Assembly (NCBI RefSeq): GCF_000350225.1
Contig: NW_005178653.1
Location: 62,001-126,000 of the forward strand
DNA length: 64,000 nucleotides
From: Chondrus crispus
Taxonomy: Eukaryota; Rhodophyta; Florideophyceae; Gigartinales; Gigartinaceae
Direction of reading: 5' to 3'
Position numbers and translations under genes: made by a program. Below the pieces are notes generated by a model. That model was given only the letters and a program-made list of their open reading frames with translations. It was not told the origin of the DNA and did not search any database. Below are positions 41,398 through 52,377 of the stretch, in pieces (position 1 is the stretch's first letter; every line of letters begins with the position of its first letter).

Positions 41398-41449
41398 CGT
41401 TTTCCCGTCGACGTCTCTAGAAATTTCTAGAGACGTCGACGGGAAAACG
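41398..41449. repeat. 52-bp perfect palindrome
   Basis: Arms CGTTTTCCCGTCGACGTCTC..AAA (41,398-41,423) and its exact reverse complement (41,424-41,449) meet with no spacer. Confidence 0.93.
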
Positions 41450-43041
41450 ACTGTAACAAATCGATGCGTGTGACTTTCTCAGCTTGCACACGTTCCAGTG
41501 TCATCCGTTTGACGTTATCAGGCGTTGGCTCTGTCCCAATTGTCAACGTGCGTCGTGGACGAATGCCTGTCATCACTTCTAGTGGGCAACGGAACGTTCC
41601 GTCGCCACGTTTACCTAGCCGTGCGAGTGGTGCCTCGTAAGAGGCACGTTCAAAGATCCCTAGGGATGAATACTGCAACATTCTCAAGGCTGTACTCGCG
41701 CTGGAATGGCGCGCCACGAATAACGACTTTGTTCATCCGCCGCATAGGCACCTCTACAAAGATTGATTTGCAGGGAACGATGAATGTGTTCGGAAGGACT
41801 CTAGACGCACGGGCTACATAAGCAGAAATCATGGCTCCAGTTTATCAGCTAGGAAAAGATGTCACATACTACTTCGATGCAAATATGAGATATGAGTAAT
41901 TGTAGAGGACCAGCAGAACCGAAGCGAATCTACAATTCTTTAGCAGACTTTCAGGGAGTCCTTCATTAACTTCATGGGTTATGAAACCACTTGTGTCGAC
42001 TGCTGGAATACGGAACAGGTCCGGGAACGAGTTCGAGCTCACAAAAGCGCTCCATTACTACTGCGATCGTACTAAAGGCGCATAAAGACGAAAAGTAGGG
42101 TGTTTCTGGTTCCCTTGAAATGAAAATTTGTCTTGAAAATTAGCCATGAGCGCTGTATGCCGCTTTGGAGGGGACAAGCTCTTCCATGCCAGCCGATTCA
42201 CCAGTTGCTGTTCTAGCCGCATCATATATGGATGATATCAGCTGCGTGAGCGCCGCGAGGATTAATACTTTGAGATCTGTGAGGACCATTGAAGGAGCCC
42301 AAAATTGAGACGTAAATATGGACTGGTAGTCTCTCCAGAAAACCGCAGAATGAACGATAGAAGTGCTGAACAAGTTAAATTGCTTGTGCAAACTCCTGAG
42401 TATTGTTCAAAAATACTTCATCATGTAGTGGCACTTGGTATTCATTGCGTACTGTTCGTCACCAGTGGATCCACCACAGAGGGGGGCAGATTCTCTATGC
42501 CCTCCTTATTAATTTTGCTGAGTACCTCAGGCATGGCTAAAATATACCATGGACTCTGTGCATGTGTCCTCCTCCGTCTGGATTAGTGGAGATGCTCTCG
42601 GCTTGAAGAAGCCTTTTTCTTTCCCTATCCGGTCCGTTTCAACATCTTCATTCTCTCCGATATGAGCATCGATATTGCCCACTGGCCTGCAGCTCGTGCA
42701 AACACACGAAGCTCGCTATAGTTCACTGCTTCTCGCAGCAACGCAACACATCCCCCCGGATCTTCTTCATAAACTCTCTCGTAAGTGGTGTTGCCAATTT
42801 TTGACGATATCTGACGATGCATAATGATCTCGAGGCATCCGGAAGCGTCCGAATTTATCTGCTTGTCTCCAAGGTGTTCAGAAAATGGCAGGTGTTTCAA
42901 CTGACCCTTTCCTCTGTCCTTGTTTGCGATACCAATCCCGTCGCGTAAAAGCATGGCGACGTTTCGGCTCTTCTCGTTTCTTGGCTTAGGAATGGGATGA
43001 AGGTATGTTTCTGGGCGGAGTCCTCTTATAAACGTTTCCAT
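41427..43041 (-). mobile_element. Decayed retroelement remains, probably LTR type
   Basis: Minus-strand fragments resemble parts of an LTR-retrotransposon integrase. Around 42,290 FWAPSMVLTDL is like the second catalytic Asp region, and around 41,570 CPLEVMTGIRPR is like the segment after the core. Other ORFs up to 43,041 are unrecognised. It is old and heavily broken, with many breaks and no LTRs found. The family assignment is tentative. Confidence 0.35.
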
Positions 43042-43959
43042 TGCAAGTTGGCGTTTTCTGACATTCGAGAGCTCCTAACTGAGCTTGCCAGGCTTGCGAA
43101 AAATTGCGTTCAGTTTCTCCTGTGACATAGCGTCTTGTCGGAATTTCGTCCCACCGGGACTGATATCTACGCGAACAAGCAGCAGGGAGATGCGAAACTT
43201 CGTGGATGATGAGGGAATGGTATGCATTGCTCTTTGGCCTTTCATACGCAAATAAAACCTAGATAAAAACGAAGGTGTCGCTCGTTTCCGTTTCGGAAAA
43301 GGTCTGTAATTCTGCGAATAGGACATCATCATTCCCAGAACCTTGCGCATTTGATTTGTACCAGATGGTACGCAACACAAGGCCTAATCTCTGTGCTCAA
43401 ATTCTCGTTGCACAAAATCTCTTTACGCGTTTTTCATTACAAATGCAACCGCCTCGATATGTTTGTCCGCCATGGTTCGAGTGTGATTGTCCGCCAGGCG
43501 TCCCAAGGTCTCTCAGCACGATGAAGTTGCATCGCCCTGTAGCGAATATGGTTCGCACATCCCTGAGTCGAGGTTGGTTTAAACGTGGCCCTAAGTTATC
43601 TGATCCGAACGTTACGAGGTATCGCTTTCAATGTCAAGACAGCCTGTTAGAGCACGATTCTGAAGAAACAATCCGTGTTTCTTCGCCTTATTCCGCCGAC
43701 TATCACACTCATGCTTTACGTGACATAGAAATGTAATTACCGTCCAAGAACAATGACAACATTGAAACTCAAAATCCTGATTGGCAGCTTCAGGGTTCTG
43801 GGGATAGTTCCATAGTTGGCAATATAGAGTGGCCCATTTCTCCTGTTGAGAGACATCTTGCACTCACCACAAACTGTCAAGCACTGAGCGCGGCTCCCCT
43901 ATAAAGTTTGGGAACCTGTGATCAGATCATAAGGAAAGAGGGTGATGTGGGGGGTGAGG
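43042..43959. other. Unassigned DNA with a 153-codon ORF
   Basis: The plus ORF 43,275-43,736 contains CPPWFECDC and a later HRP, vaguely like a zinc finger, but I cannot name a family. An overlapping minus ORF (43,075-43,380) has no recognisable domain. Confidence 0.3.
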
Positions 43960-46900
43960 ATGACGATATATCGCCGGCGCCGCGCATTCCGATGGAAGGC
44001 AAGGGTACAACGTTTCGAAGGTCAGGCTGGATGGGAAGGCCGCAACATCAAGGAAGGCCGCCGGACCGTGGAGGACCTAAGCCGCAATATCCCATCAAGA
44101 AGCACGGACTGGTGTGCTATCACTGTTGCGAGAAGGGGCACGCCGCGCCAACGTGCACTCTTTCTCTCCGGGAAATGCACCAAGTTTTGGGAAATTATGA
44201 TTCGTTGTCTCCGATGGAGAGATTGGGGATACCATCGACGAGTTATCTGAAGGTCAAGAATTGGTTCGATTCGCAGACGGCGAGCACGCCGAGTGCTTCA
44301 ACGCCGAGGTCGAACCGACCCTTTAGAGGGCCCGCCGCGGGGCCCGCGTCGTCGAACGTGAGAAGGAACCTGCAGCCGCAGGGAAACTAGAGAGGAGAAT
44401 ATCGAAGGAGTCACGAGAGGTGCAGGTCCAACGTACTGCGTCCGGGACTCAGTCCCGTTCCCCGTCTCTAGCAAAAAAGAAAGGCCTCGACGAGGAGGTA
44501 GTTGGAATAGTGGGTAGGCCGAAGGAGGCGACTGTTGTCAAGAAAATTCTAAGTCAAGACAAGGATCGTCGGATGGATCAAATTCGTAGGCCCAGGTACA
44601 GGGTTCAGAGACAAGGATATCCTGAAAAGATCTTGGTCCTCGCGCGAAAAAACTACAAAGTTTACCCGGATATTGGACCAACGGTCGGATTGATGAGTCG
44701 AGTGTTCTCCGTGTTTGACACAGGCGCCGGACTGAATTTGGTTCGAATATCGGAACTTCTGGCAGGAATGGAAATGTTGGTGTCCTACGGACCGACCCAA
44801 AACATCGGCGATGCGAACAATAGGCCACTCCGGACTCTCGGCACAATCAAGATGCCTGTGAGGATTGGACGTTTCGTGGCCGCAGCCGAGTTTTTTGTAT
44901 GCGAAAAACTCGCAGTCCCGCTAATTCTAGGCGCGGACTACTGTGACCGGTTTGTAGAAGCAATTTATCCAAGGAAGAAAACGGTTGACTTGGCGGATTT
45001 CTCAGAGATCCCGATAGTTAGGCGGTTCTCGCCGAGAAAAGGGAAGAAGAATCTCGTCCCGGAAGAGGACGAGAATGATGGACAGAAGGAGCGAATTTCC
45101 CCTAAGGTAAAAGTGGCAAGAGCGACGACTATCGAGCCAGGGACGCAACGCGTCATAGAATGCACCTCAAAGAGGGCGTACTTGGTGGTGGTTCAGCCGT
45201 ATTCGTCGTTGTACGAAAAGCACGGGTTGATATGTACGAATGGAGTTGTTCAGGTTGAGCCTGACAGGCCGTTCCGTTTACTCGTTGCAAATTTTAGAAG
45301 GTACCCTGTCAGGGTCCAAAAAGGTCAAGTGGTGGCAGAATTATTACCGCACCCGAGGGCCGTGCTTGAGAGCAAAACCACCATTGCTGAAGTTCTCGGA
45401 ATTCAAGAAAGGCAGAAGGAAATTTTTCCTAATTCTACCAAGACGCCTAAGGGCGAGACAAGATGCGAACCGTCGGATCAAAGCCGCGAGGACCAGCTTG
45501 GCGAACGGTCGGCAGGGCTCTCCGCGTCGGCATGTGCGAAGCCGCCACGCAGGATTGAGCCGCCACCGCCGGACGTGGAGGAGCTCGACCTGAGCCACGT
45601 GCGAACCGGCTGCGCGAAAAGTTCCGTCGGATGTTGAAGAAGTATTCCGGCATGTGGGATGGGACCCTTGGTGAAATTAACACCACGGTCCACCGGATCG
45701 AGTTGGTCCCCGATACAAGACAAATTGCGCAAGCCCCGTATCGGGCCGGGCCTAAGGCCCGCGAAACTGAAGATGCAGAAGTACAGAAGATGTTGGAGGC
45801 AGGTGTAATAGAGCCAGCGCAGTCAGAATGGGCGTCGCCCGTGTTGCTGGTGCCCATGCCGGACGGTTCAATGCGCTTTTGCGTAGACTACCGCAGACTG
45901 AACGCAGTGACGATGAAGGACACGTACCCTTTCCCGCGCATGGACTAGTGTCTGGACTCGCTTGGCCAAGCGTCACCGGTGACACCAAGGTTTTCTCCGC
46001 GTTGGACGCGATCTCGGGGTATTGGCAGATGCCTATTACCGAAGCGGACCGCGACAAGACAGCTTTTTCATGTCACTCAGGTTTCTACAGATTCTCAAGA
46101 ATGCCCTTCGGGCTTACCAATGCGCCGGAGACGTTCCAGAGAGCCATGGATATACTGCTCTCTCCGTTCCGATGGAAGTCGTGTCTGGTGTATTTGGATG
46201 ATATCATCATTTTCAGCAAGTCTTGGGAAGAACATATGGTTCACGTGGATGAAATACTGTCTGTATTGGAGAAGGCAAGAGTGAAGCTCAAGCTTCGCAA
46301 GTGTGAATTTTTCGTCGAAAAGATCAAGTACCTGGGCCATGTCGTTCGCCAGGTACATTGCAGGTTGATGCCGCTCGCATCGCGGCGTTGGAAGAAGTGA
46401 ATCACTCTCAAACGCAGACCCAGCTCAGAAGCTTCTTGGGACTTTGTAATGTGTACCGTCGGTTTGTCCCACATTACGCGAAAATCGTGCATCCGCTCAA
46501 TCAACTATTGAAGAAGGGACAACCGGTCCAGTTGGAAGGATTCGAAGAACCATGTAAGAAAGCTTTTCATTAGCTAAAGGAGGCCATCTTGGCACCACCG
46601 GTGCTGGCGCTGCCAAAGAAGAACCTTCCATATTCGGTGGATACCGACGCAAGTGATTATCAAATCGGAGCTGCATTATTTCAAACGTATCTGGATGCAC
46701 AACGAAAAACCATCGGGTTCTTCTCCAGAACGTTGGATGCAGCCGAAAGGAATTATTCTGTATCAGAGAAAGAATGTTTGGCGGTTATTTGGGCCGTCCA
46801 GGCTCTAAGACCATATTTGTATGGCGAGCATTTTTATTGTACACACCGACCACGCCTCGGTAAGGTGGTTGATGAACGTGACGGACCCAAGTGGGAGATT

Positions 46901-48400
46901 AATCCGATGGAGGCTGCGCCTCTTGGAATTCGACTTTGAAATCAAGTACAAGAAAGGAAAGGCAAACAGCCAGGCAGATGCCTTGTCAAGGCTTTTAACG
47001 CAAGGAGAAACCGTCGACGAAATCGATGATGAAATCCCATGTTTTATGGCCGAACGGGCTGACGCTACAGAAGACGATGAGGAAGATTTTGAAAGGCCGG
47101 ACGACATCCTCCCTCTTGAGGGGGGGCGCCTCTGATCGCCTCGATCACTTCCAAGCTGTCGCTCCGGAGGGGCTTATTCGCGAGCTGGCCGTCGACCCTT
47201 TCTGCAGTCGAATCAAGGAGGAGATTAACGCTGGAAAAGCGAGGACGTTCACAACGGAGGCAGTGGAATTCGAAGGAACTCCATGCCGTACTGCGGCAGA
47301 GTTTGTACAAGTGGTGATACCACAATCGTTAAGGGACCGCGTCCTAGGGTTGAGCCACTACGCAAAATTGGCAGGCCAGCCTAGAGGCAGGAAACTGTAC
47401 AAGACGTCAAGAAGATATTTTATTGGCCTACAATGGCGCTAGACTGCTACGCAGTTGCGAAGAATTGCGCCTAATGCGCACAAGAAAGGGTGAAGTTAAG
47501 AAGAAACACGAAGGAAATGAAGTTTTTCACACACAAGGCTCCGCTGGAGTTTGTCGCTATAGACATACTCGGAGAGTTAATTACCACAAAGCGAGTAAAT
47601 CGGTACATCCTCGTGATCAGCGATTGATACTCAAAATTGGTACGAACCGTACCACTCAAGAAAATAACCGCTGCGCATATAGCGCAAGCGTTCGTACACC
47701 ATTGGGTCTTCGTATATGGACCGCCGGTGAAGTTGCTGTCCGATAACGGTACGCAGTTCACGGCAAGGTTCTTTCAGAACATTTGTCGGATTTTGAGAAT
47801 ACGCAACGTCTTTTCGACGACGTATCATCCGCAGGCCAACGGCCAAGTGGAGAGGTTCAATCCCACGCTGACTTCCGCGTTGCGAAAGTACGTTGGAGAA
47901 CATCCTAAGGAATGGGATCTGTTCAGCGACGTTATAACGTTCGCGTATAATACGCAAGTTCATTGAACTACGAACATTGCGCCCTTTGAGCTGGCATGAG
48001 ATCGGGCCCCGAGAAATCTAGCTCTGCAAGCGCAACCCAAGTTGGAGGAGTTCCGCTCGCCACGAGCCTACTACCGAAAATGGAAATCATGGTTGGAGAG
48101 TCTGATGAAGACCGCGGACAGGAGCCTACGCAAGGAGCAGGCGAGATATAAGCGAAATTTCGATGCGAGACTTCCCAAGCCGAAGTACGACATACCCGTA
48201 GGGTCCTACGTGTTCCTTCGAAAGGAGCAAGGTACGGCTACGGAACCTAAACACAACTTGGCACAAGTGGCCACTGGTCCGTATGCAGTTAAGCAGCCAG
48301 ACAGGAATACGGTTGTCATCGCCATTGGTGATCAGGAGGAACGCGTTTCGCAAGATCGAGTAGAACTGGCCCCAAGTCCGATGGAACAATCGCCCACATT
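43960..48400 (+). mobile_element. Ty3/Gypsy fossil fragment (Gypsy-A)
   Basis: Plus-strand relative of Gypsy-B. It covers the end of gag with its zinc knuckle (CYHCCEKGHAAPTC near 44,116), protease (FDTGAG), reverse transcriptase (YLDD near 46,193), RNase H, and integrase through the GPY-like region. It lacks the gag N-terminus, the chromodomain and recognisable LTRs of its own. It is badly broken, with probably six or more breaks. Its coding text is clearly diverged from Gypsy-B, so it is a separate, older insertion. Confidence 0.85.
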
Positions 48401-48573
48401 GTGGTATAACCCCAAACGGAAATTAGATTAGGATTGGATCAGGGACAGTAAGGCAACGAGCCTTACAGCCATGCGCGCACACAGGTGTCCTCCACGTGTA
48501 CGGGACGCGTACTACACGTGGACTGTCAGCCCCGCCGGCTGACAGCGTTACAGTGTCGGTAGACCGGCACTAC

Positions 48574-48991
48574 TGTAGAGTTATGATAGACTACAATGTA
48601 CATGAAATATGAGCGGACCGCCGGCGGTGGAGGACGACAAGCACGGACTTGTCAAGGATCCTGCACCTTGGTCCGCCCGCTTACTTTTTGGCACTTCCGT
48701 CCGTTTTACCTAGGAGTAGCACCGCACGCGGGTTGAGGACGCGCGTAGCACGCCCACGAGTCGGCTCCACCTCCGCCCGTCGGTACTGGATCGTCACCCA
48801 GTACCGCTCCGGGGCGTCGAGGTGTAGAACCGCTCGCGCGTGCGCGCGTCCTCCCCGATCCCGCTCTACCACCGCTACCTCGAGCCCGTGCTCGGTACCG
48901 TGGGTGGGCCGTGCTTCTGTCTTCCCGCCCATCGGGGTCTTCCGAACTGTCAGTACTCACCCCCCTCGTCGTTGGGGGTGATTATACTACA
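48574..48991 (+). repeat. Putative 5' LTR of a third LTR element (Gypsy-C)
   Basis: 418 bp starting TGTAGAG and ending TATACTACA, directly followed by a primer site (TGGTCTCCCGACC, 48,993-49,005). The order LTR then primer site marks it as the 5' LTR of a plus-strand element rather than the 3' LTR of Gypsy-A. The left boundary is less sure than the right. Confidence 0.5.
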
Positions 48992-49362
48992 GTGGTCTCC
49001 CGACCTAGAAGACTCTCAAGATCGAACCGAGAAGACTATCGTTTACCTCCGCGTCCGTACGCGTCGAGATGAGTGGCGAATATCCCACTCGATTCGCTCG
49101 GAGCCCGCCGATGTGCGAGAGGCCGCGCTCCGCGTCCGAGTCGGCGACGGCGACGCTGGTCCTCGAGACCGCGAACCGTCGCCCGACTTCTCCGAAGGAC
49201 GCGCTCGCGCGATGTACGATCGCATCACGGAGTATATCGAAGATGTCCGAACATCCCTCCGTATCGACGTCTCCGACAACGTCTACGCCCGCTGTATGGA
49301 TGAGTTGCGCTCCCTCCGCGAAGGAAGGTTTGAGCGCGTAACTCGGTCCTTGGAGAACCTGC
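48992..49362 (+). mobile_element. Leader of Gypsy-C, interrupted by Gypsy-B
   Basis: Primer site followed by an open frame (part of 48,840-49,367) rich in Arg, Asp and Glu with heptad-like spacing (RAMYDRITEYIEDVRTSL), perhaps the beginning of a gag. Gypsy-B begins at 49,363 within it. The rest of Gypsy-C, if present, is beyond the window. Confidence 0.4.
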
Positions 49363-50301
49363 TGTAGTGCAATGCGCCTTTTAGGTAGAGACCAAGGTCC
49401 GACGGTTCAACACAAACAACAGCAACAAAAACAACAACTGCCAACGGCACATCGCTACGGAGTGTTCGAAGCTCCCTGTCCTCTTTAAGCGGGTTTGCGG
49501 CCCGCAGTAGCTCGCATCCCTGATAAGGGGGGGGCAAAGAGAAGGGCCCAGCCCGGGATCGGTAAATGGTGGTAAAGACTTGTAAAGGCAGCTGCTCGAC
49601 GAGTTCGGAGGGGTGTTAAAATAAACCTGGTCCGATGGGTCGTAAATCCAATGCTCGAAGAGCGCCTTGTACACCTTATACCCTTGATAAGGTCTTCGAC
49701 GGGGACGTCGCAACGTAGCCCGTCGGGAAAGAAGAAAACGTAGCAGCGCTACACCGTCGTACTGCCCGATGGCAAAGTACCAACAACGGATCGGTCGCAA
49801 CCAGATTCCGATGGAACCAACACTGAGAAAAGCACCACTGGTGCACCAAGACAAAAGCCCGATGGCGAATGACGTCACGTTGCGGATCGCAATCCTACAA
49901 GGTGGGACGAACTCAAGATTAAGGGAGATTAGGATAGGGAAATAAAGGAAAATTGGTAAGGAAAAAGGGGACCCCCGAGCGCTGAGGATAAAGTAATCTG
50001 TAGTTAAAGGGGATGTCTTGTAAAAGACGGACTTCAACCAAGGCGATATCAGACTCTGGCAACTGGGGTTACCTTTACTGACTCGGTGGTCAGAGGGCTA
50101 AGGTATATACCGCCCCGCCGGAGCCGCTACAGTAGCTCTCGGCGCTAGATCCTAGATCTAATCTAATGTTAAATAACTAATATGCAACTAATTAAAATTA
50201 ATAGTTAAAATAATAAAGTGAAATAATTTCCACTTTTGCTTGTCATACCCCATCATTTCCATTTCTTTTCACCCCCCTGTGCGGCCGCTTATTGCACTAC
50301 A
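49363..50301 (-). repeat. 3' LTR of Gypsy-B
   Basis: 939 bp. The ends are an 11-bp perfect inverted pair: TGTAGTGCAAT at the left and ATTGCACTACA at the right. The first 676 bp match 63,325-64,000. On the minus strand the first 218-codon frame is open (49,381-50,037). GGTATATACC near 50,100 could be a TATA element on either strand. Confidence 0.88.
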
Positions 50302-50314
50302 TATCCCCCTTCTG
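50302..50314 (-). other. Polypurine tract of Gypsy-B
   Basis: The minus strand reads AGAAGGGGGATA immediately before the 3' LTR. This is the expected plus-strand primer of LTR elements and confirms the element's orientation and 3' border. Confidence 0.8.
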
Positions 50315-50643
50315 AGCGCTCTTGTACGCCACTCCGCCATCGTATAATGTCCTCGCCGCTTCTCCCATAACCCTACACCACCGCATCCCGTATCCGGTGA
50401 AAGTGCAAGAGCAAGACGGGCCCCATGTTTCCTTCATCCCCGAGCCACTCGAGTGGTGGTACCAAACGCAAGCGCCCCGGCGTGGGCTTTTCTTCCACTT
50501 CCCACGACCCTCTAAGTCTTCCTTCCATCCCTTGATTACCCCCTGATTCCCAACATGCCGGCCCTGTTGCTCACATCGATTCCGGTCCTGACACTCCGTC
50601 CTCGTGTCGATACCCTGCTGCGTCGGAGCTCCACGATAAGGCC

Positions 50644-51420
50644 ATGCGCCTTAATCCTGAGCTCTTTGCTTCCGCTAAATGGTTCTCAGTGATCGGTGTA
50701 TGCGCCTTCGATGACATTGCTTACTCGTTCGCCGATGGCACCGGTATGCTTCCAGGACAAATCCCCCTTCAAGCCATTCGGTCTTACGATTGGTTGGCTC
50801 GCATCGCCATTCCTCCCTCCATTCTGTGTCACACTCCTCCTCGTGGTCGTGCAGTGTTATCGACCCGCTTCATGACCGCTGTGTGTGACAGGCTTGAGCT
50901 GCCATTGACGCAGGATCTCATCCCTGAGGAATTCGGTTGTGACACGTGGCAATTTGGCACCGAGGGCGAGCGGTCTTACCTCGACAACATGCTGGCCTGG
51001 ACCTCCGATAACCCTCCTCGTGAAGCTAACCGCCTTTGGTTCAACCAACGGACCGTCTCGGGCGACGCTATGATGTGGACCAACGCCATAATTCCGGCTA
51101 ATTTCCGACTTATCAAGCGGGGTACCATCCCCTTCTTCCAGCACACAATGCGCTTCAAACGCCGTATTCGGTCTGAAACGGGTTATTTTGTGGCCTACCA
51201 AATGTTGGAGGCGCGCGAAATCTCGAGGTCCCATTACGCGAATCGTTATCAGCGTATTCCGTCGTGGTGGAGCCAATTTGAGGTCTGCCAAGGCTTCTGG
51301 GCTGAGCTCGGCCCTGTGTACACGTATTACGGAAGGTATTTACGTGATCCTCGACACGGCCTTTGGGTAGTCTTCCTCACAGAGTGGTGTACCAAAGTGG
51401 CAGTGACCCTCCTGTGGTAG
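50644..51420 (+). CDS. Antisense ORF 1 of Gypsy-B, unknown
   Basis: 258 codons on the strand opposite to gag-pol, about 340 bp inside the 3' LTR. Its composition looks like a real globular protein: many Trp, Tyr and Phe (DTWQFG, RIPSWWSQFEVCQGFW, YTYYGRYL), with mixed charges and no low complexity. No signal peptide, membrane span, zinc site or catalytic motif is recognised, so it does not look like an envelope protein. Antisense ORFs at this place are known in some large plant Gypsy families (Grande, the Ogre/Tat group), but I see no sign of homology to them. A promoter for it could lie in the 3' LTR. Confidence 0.5.
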   Translation: MRLNPELFASAKWFSVIGVCAFDDIAYSFADGTGMLPGQIPLQAIRSYDWLARIAIPPSILCHTPPRGRAVLSTRFMTAVCDRLELPLTQDLIPEEFGCDTWQFGTEGERSYLDNMLAWTSDNPPREANRLWFNQRTVSGDAMMWTNAIIPANFRLIKRGTIPFFQHTMRFKRRIRSETGYFVAYQMLEAREISRSHYANRYQRIPSWWSQFEVCQGFWAELGPVYTYYGRYLRDPRHGLWVVFLTEWCTKVAVTLLW

Positions 51421-51438
51421 ACCTACGACTGTTGGAGG

Positions 51439-52377
51439 TTGTGGTACTTGCCTCCCCAGCTCATCAGCCTTATGCGACGCCTCGATTATTGGATTCCCCT
51501 GGGCGGCGCTGATGCAGACACCGAACTGCATTCTCTCCTCGATAAAATAGAGGAGGTCGATTGGGACTCGATACCGCGTCAAAATTCCTCTCGTTCCTTC
51601 GTCCGGCAACGCCCCTCCTTCTCTCCTGGTCGTGCTCATCGTGGTGCGGGGGACTACGCTTGGTTTAACCCCTGGACGGGATCGCAATGTTCTTGCGACG
51701 AAGCGCGACTGAGTCGTCAGTATGGGAGTCAGACGCCCGTTCCGGTTGAATTGCCCGTCTTCCTTGTGGATCCCCTCGAGCGCGACCTCTGTCCCCGGGA
51801 GCCTTTGCGTTCTCGCCCTGTGCTACCGGTCTCACCGACTTCACTCCCTGTCGATCCGGCCGGCCCCACTCTCCACGTGAATGCTTCGATAAGGGCGACG
51901 AGAGCCCCCGAGTGTGAGGAGGTCAAATCCCCTTTGCAGTCTCATTCACCTCCAGTGGCCAGGTGTCAACTTCTATCAGAGACGAGAGAGGTCCCCTCGT
52001 CATCTAGCCGGACTGACAGTCTGTCCGTGCGCGCAGCCCCAGAAAGGAAAGGAAATTCTTCGTCCCTTACCCCCTTGGCTTCTCCTGCTCCGTCTTCCCC
52101 CGTGCACGTCCCAACTCGTCCCCCTTCCCCGGCGGCTGTTCCAGTTGCCGCCCCCTTGCCACCAATTGCCGACGCAGTCCAATCGACCAGGGGAGGTTCG
52201 ACCTCCCTGTCCTCTTCAGATCTCGTCAAAAAGAACGATGGCGCCGCCAGCGTTTATCGCACATTACTCCGTGCCCACGGAATAAACGAAGGGGCTCTTC
52301 GAGGAGCGTCCCTTGTTGACCTGCGCTTATTGGCGCAACTTGTCGTCTCACTTCCAAAGAAAAATATCCTTGGGTAA
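51439..52377 (+). CDS. Antisense ORF 2 of Gypsy-B, unknown
   Basis: 312 codons on the same strand as ORF 1 and directly downstream of it. The first 110 residues are mixed; a Ser/Pro/Val-rich, probably disordered stretch fills about 110-250. The last 50 residues form a likely helical domain (AASVYRTLLRAHGI, SLVDLRLLAQLVVSL). No family is recognised. The ordered-disordered-helical layout resembles a structural or nucleic-acid-associated protein, but that is only a guess. Confidence 0.42.
   Translation: MWYLPPQLISLMRRLDYWIPLGGADADTELHSLLDKIEEVDWDSIPRQNSSRSFVRQRPSFSPGRAHRGAGDYAWFNPWTGSQCSCDEARLSRQYGSQTPVPVELPVFLVDPLERDLCPREPLRSRPVLPVSPTSLPVDPAGPTLHVNASIRATRAPECEEVKSPLQSHSPPVARCQLLSETREVPSSSSRTDSLSVRAAPERKGNSSSLTPLASPAPSSPVHVPTRPPSPAAVPVAAPLPPIADAVQSTRGGSTSLSSSDLVKKNDGAASVYRTLLRAHGINEGALRGASLVDLRLLAQLVVSLPKKNILG

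Noticed and set aside
48649-48981. 110-codon ORF in the putative Gypsy-C LTR
   Set aside because: GC-rich frame with open ORFs on both strands and no domain.
50644-52377. Antisense ORFs as an envelope gene
   Set aside because: There is no signal peptide or membrane anchor, and they lie on the opposite strand to gag and pol.
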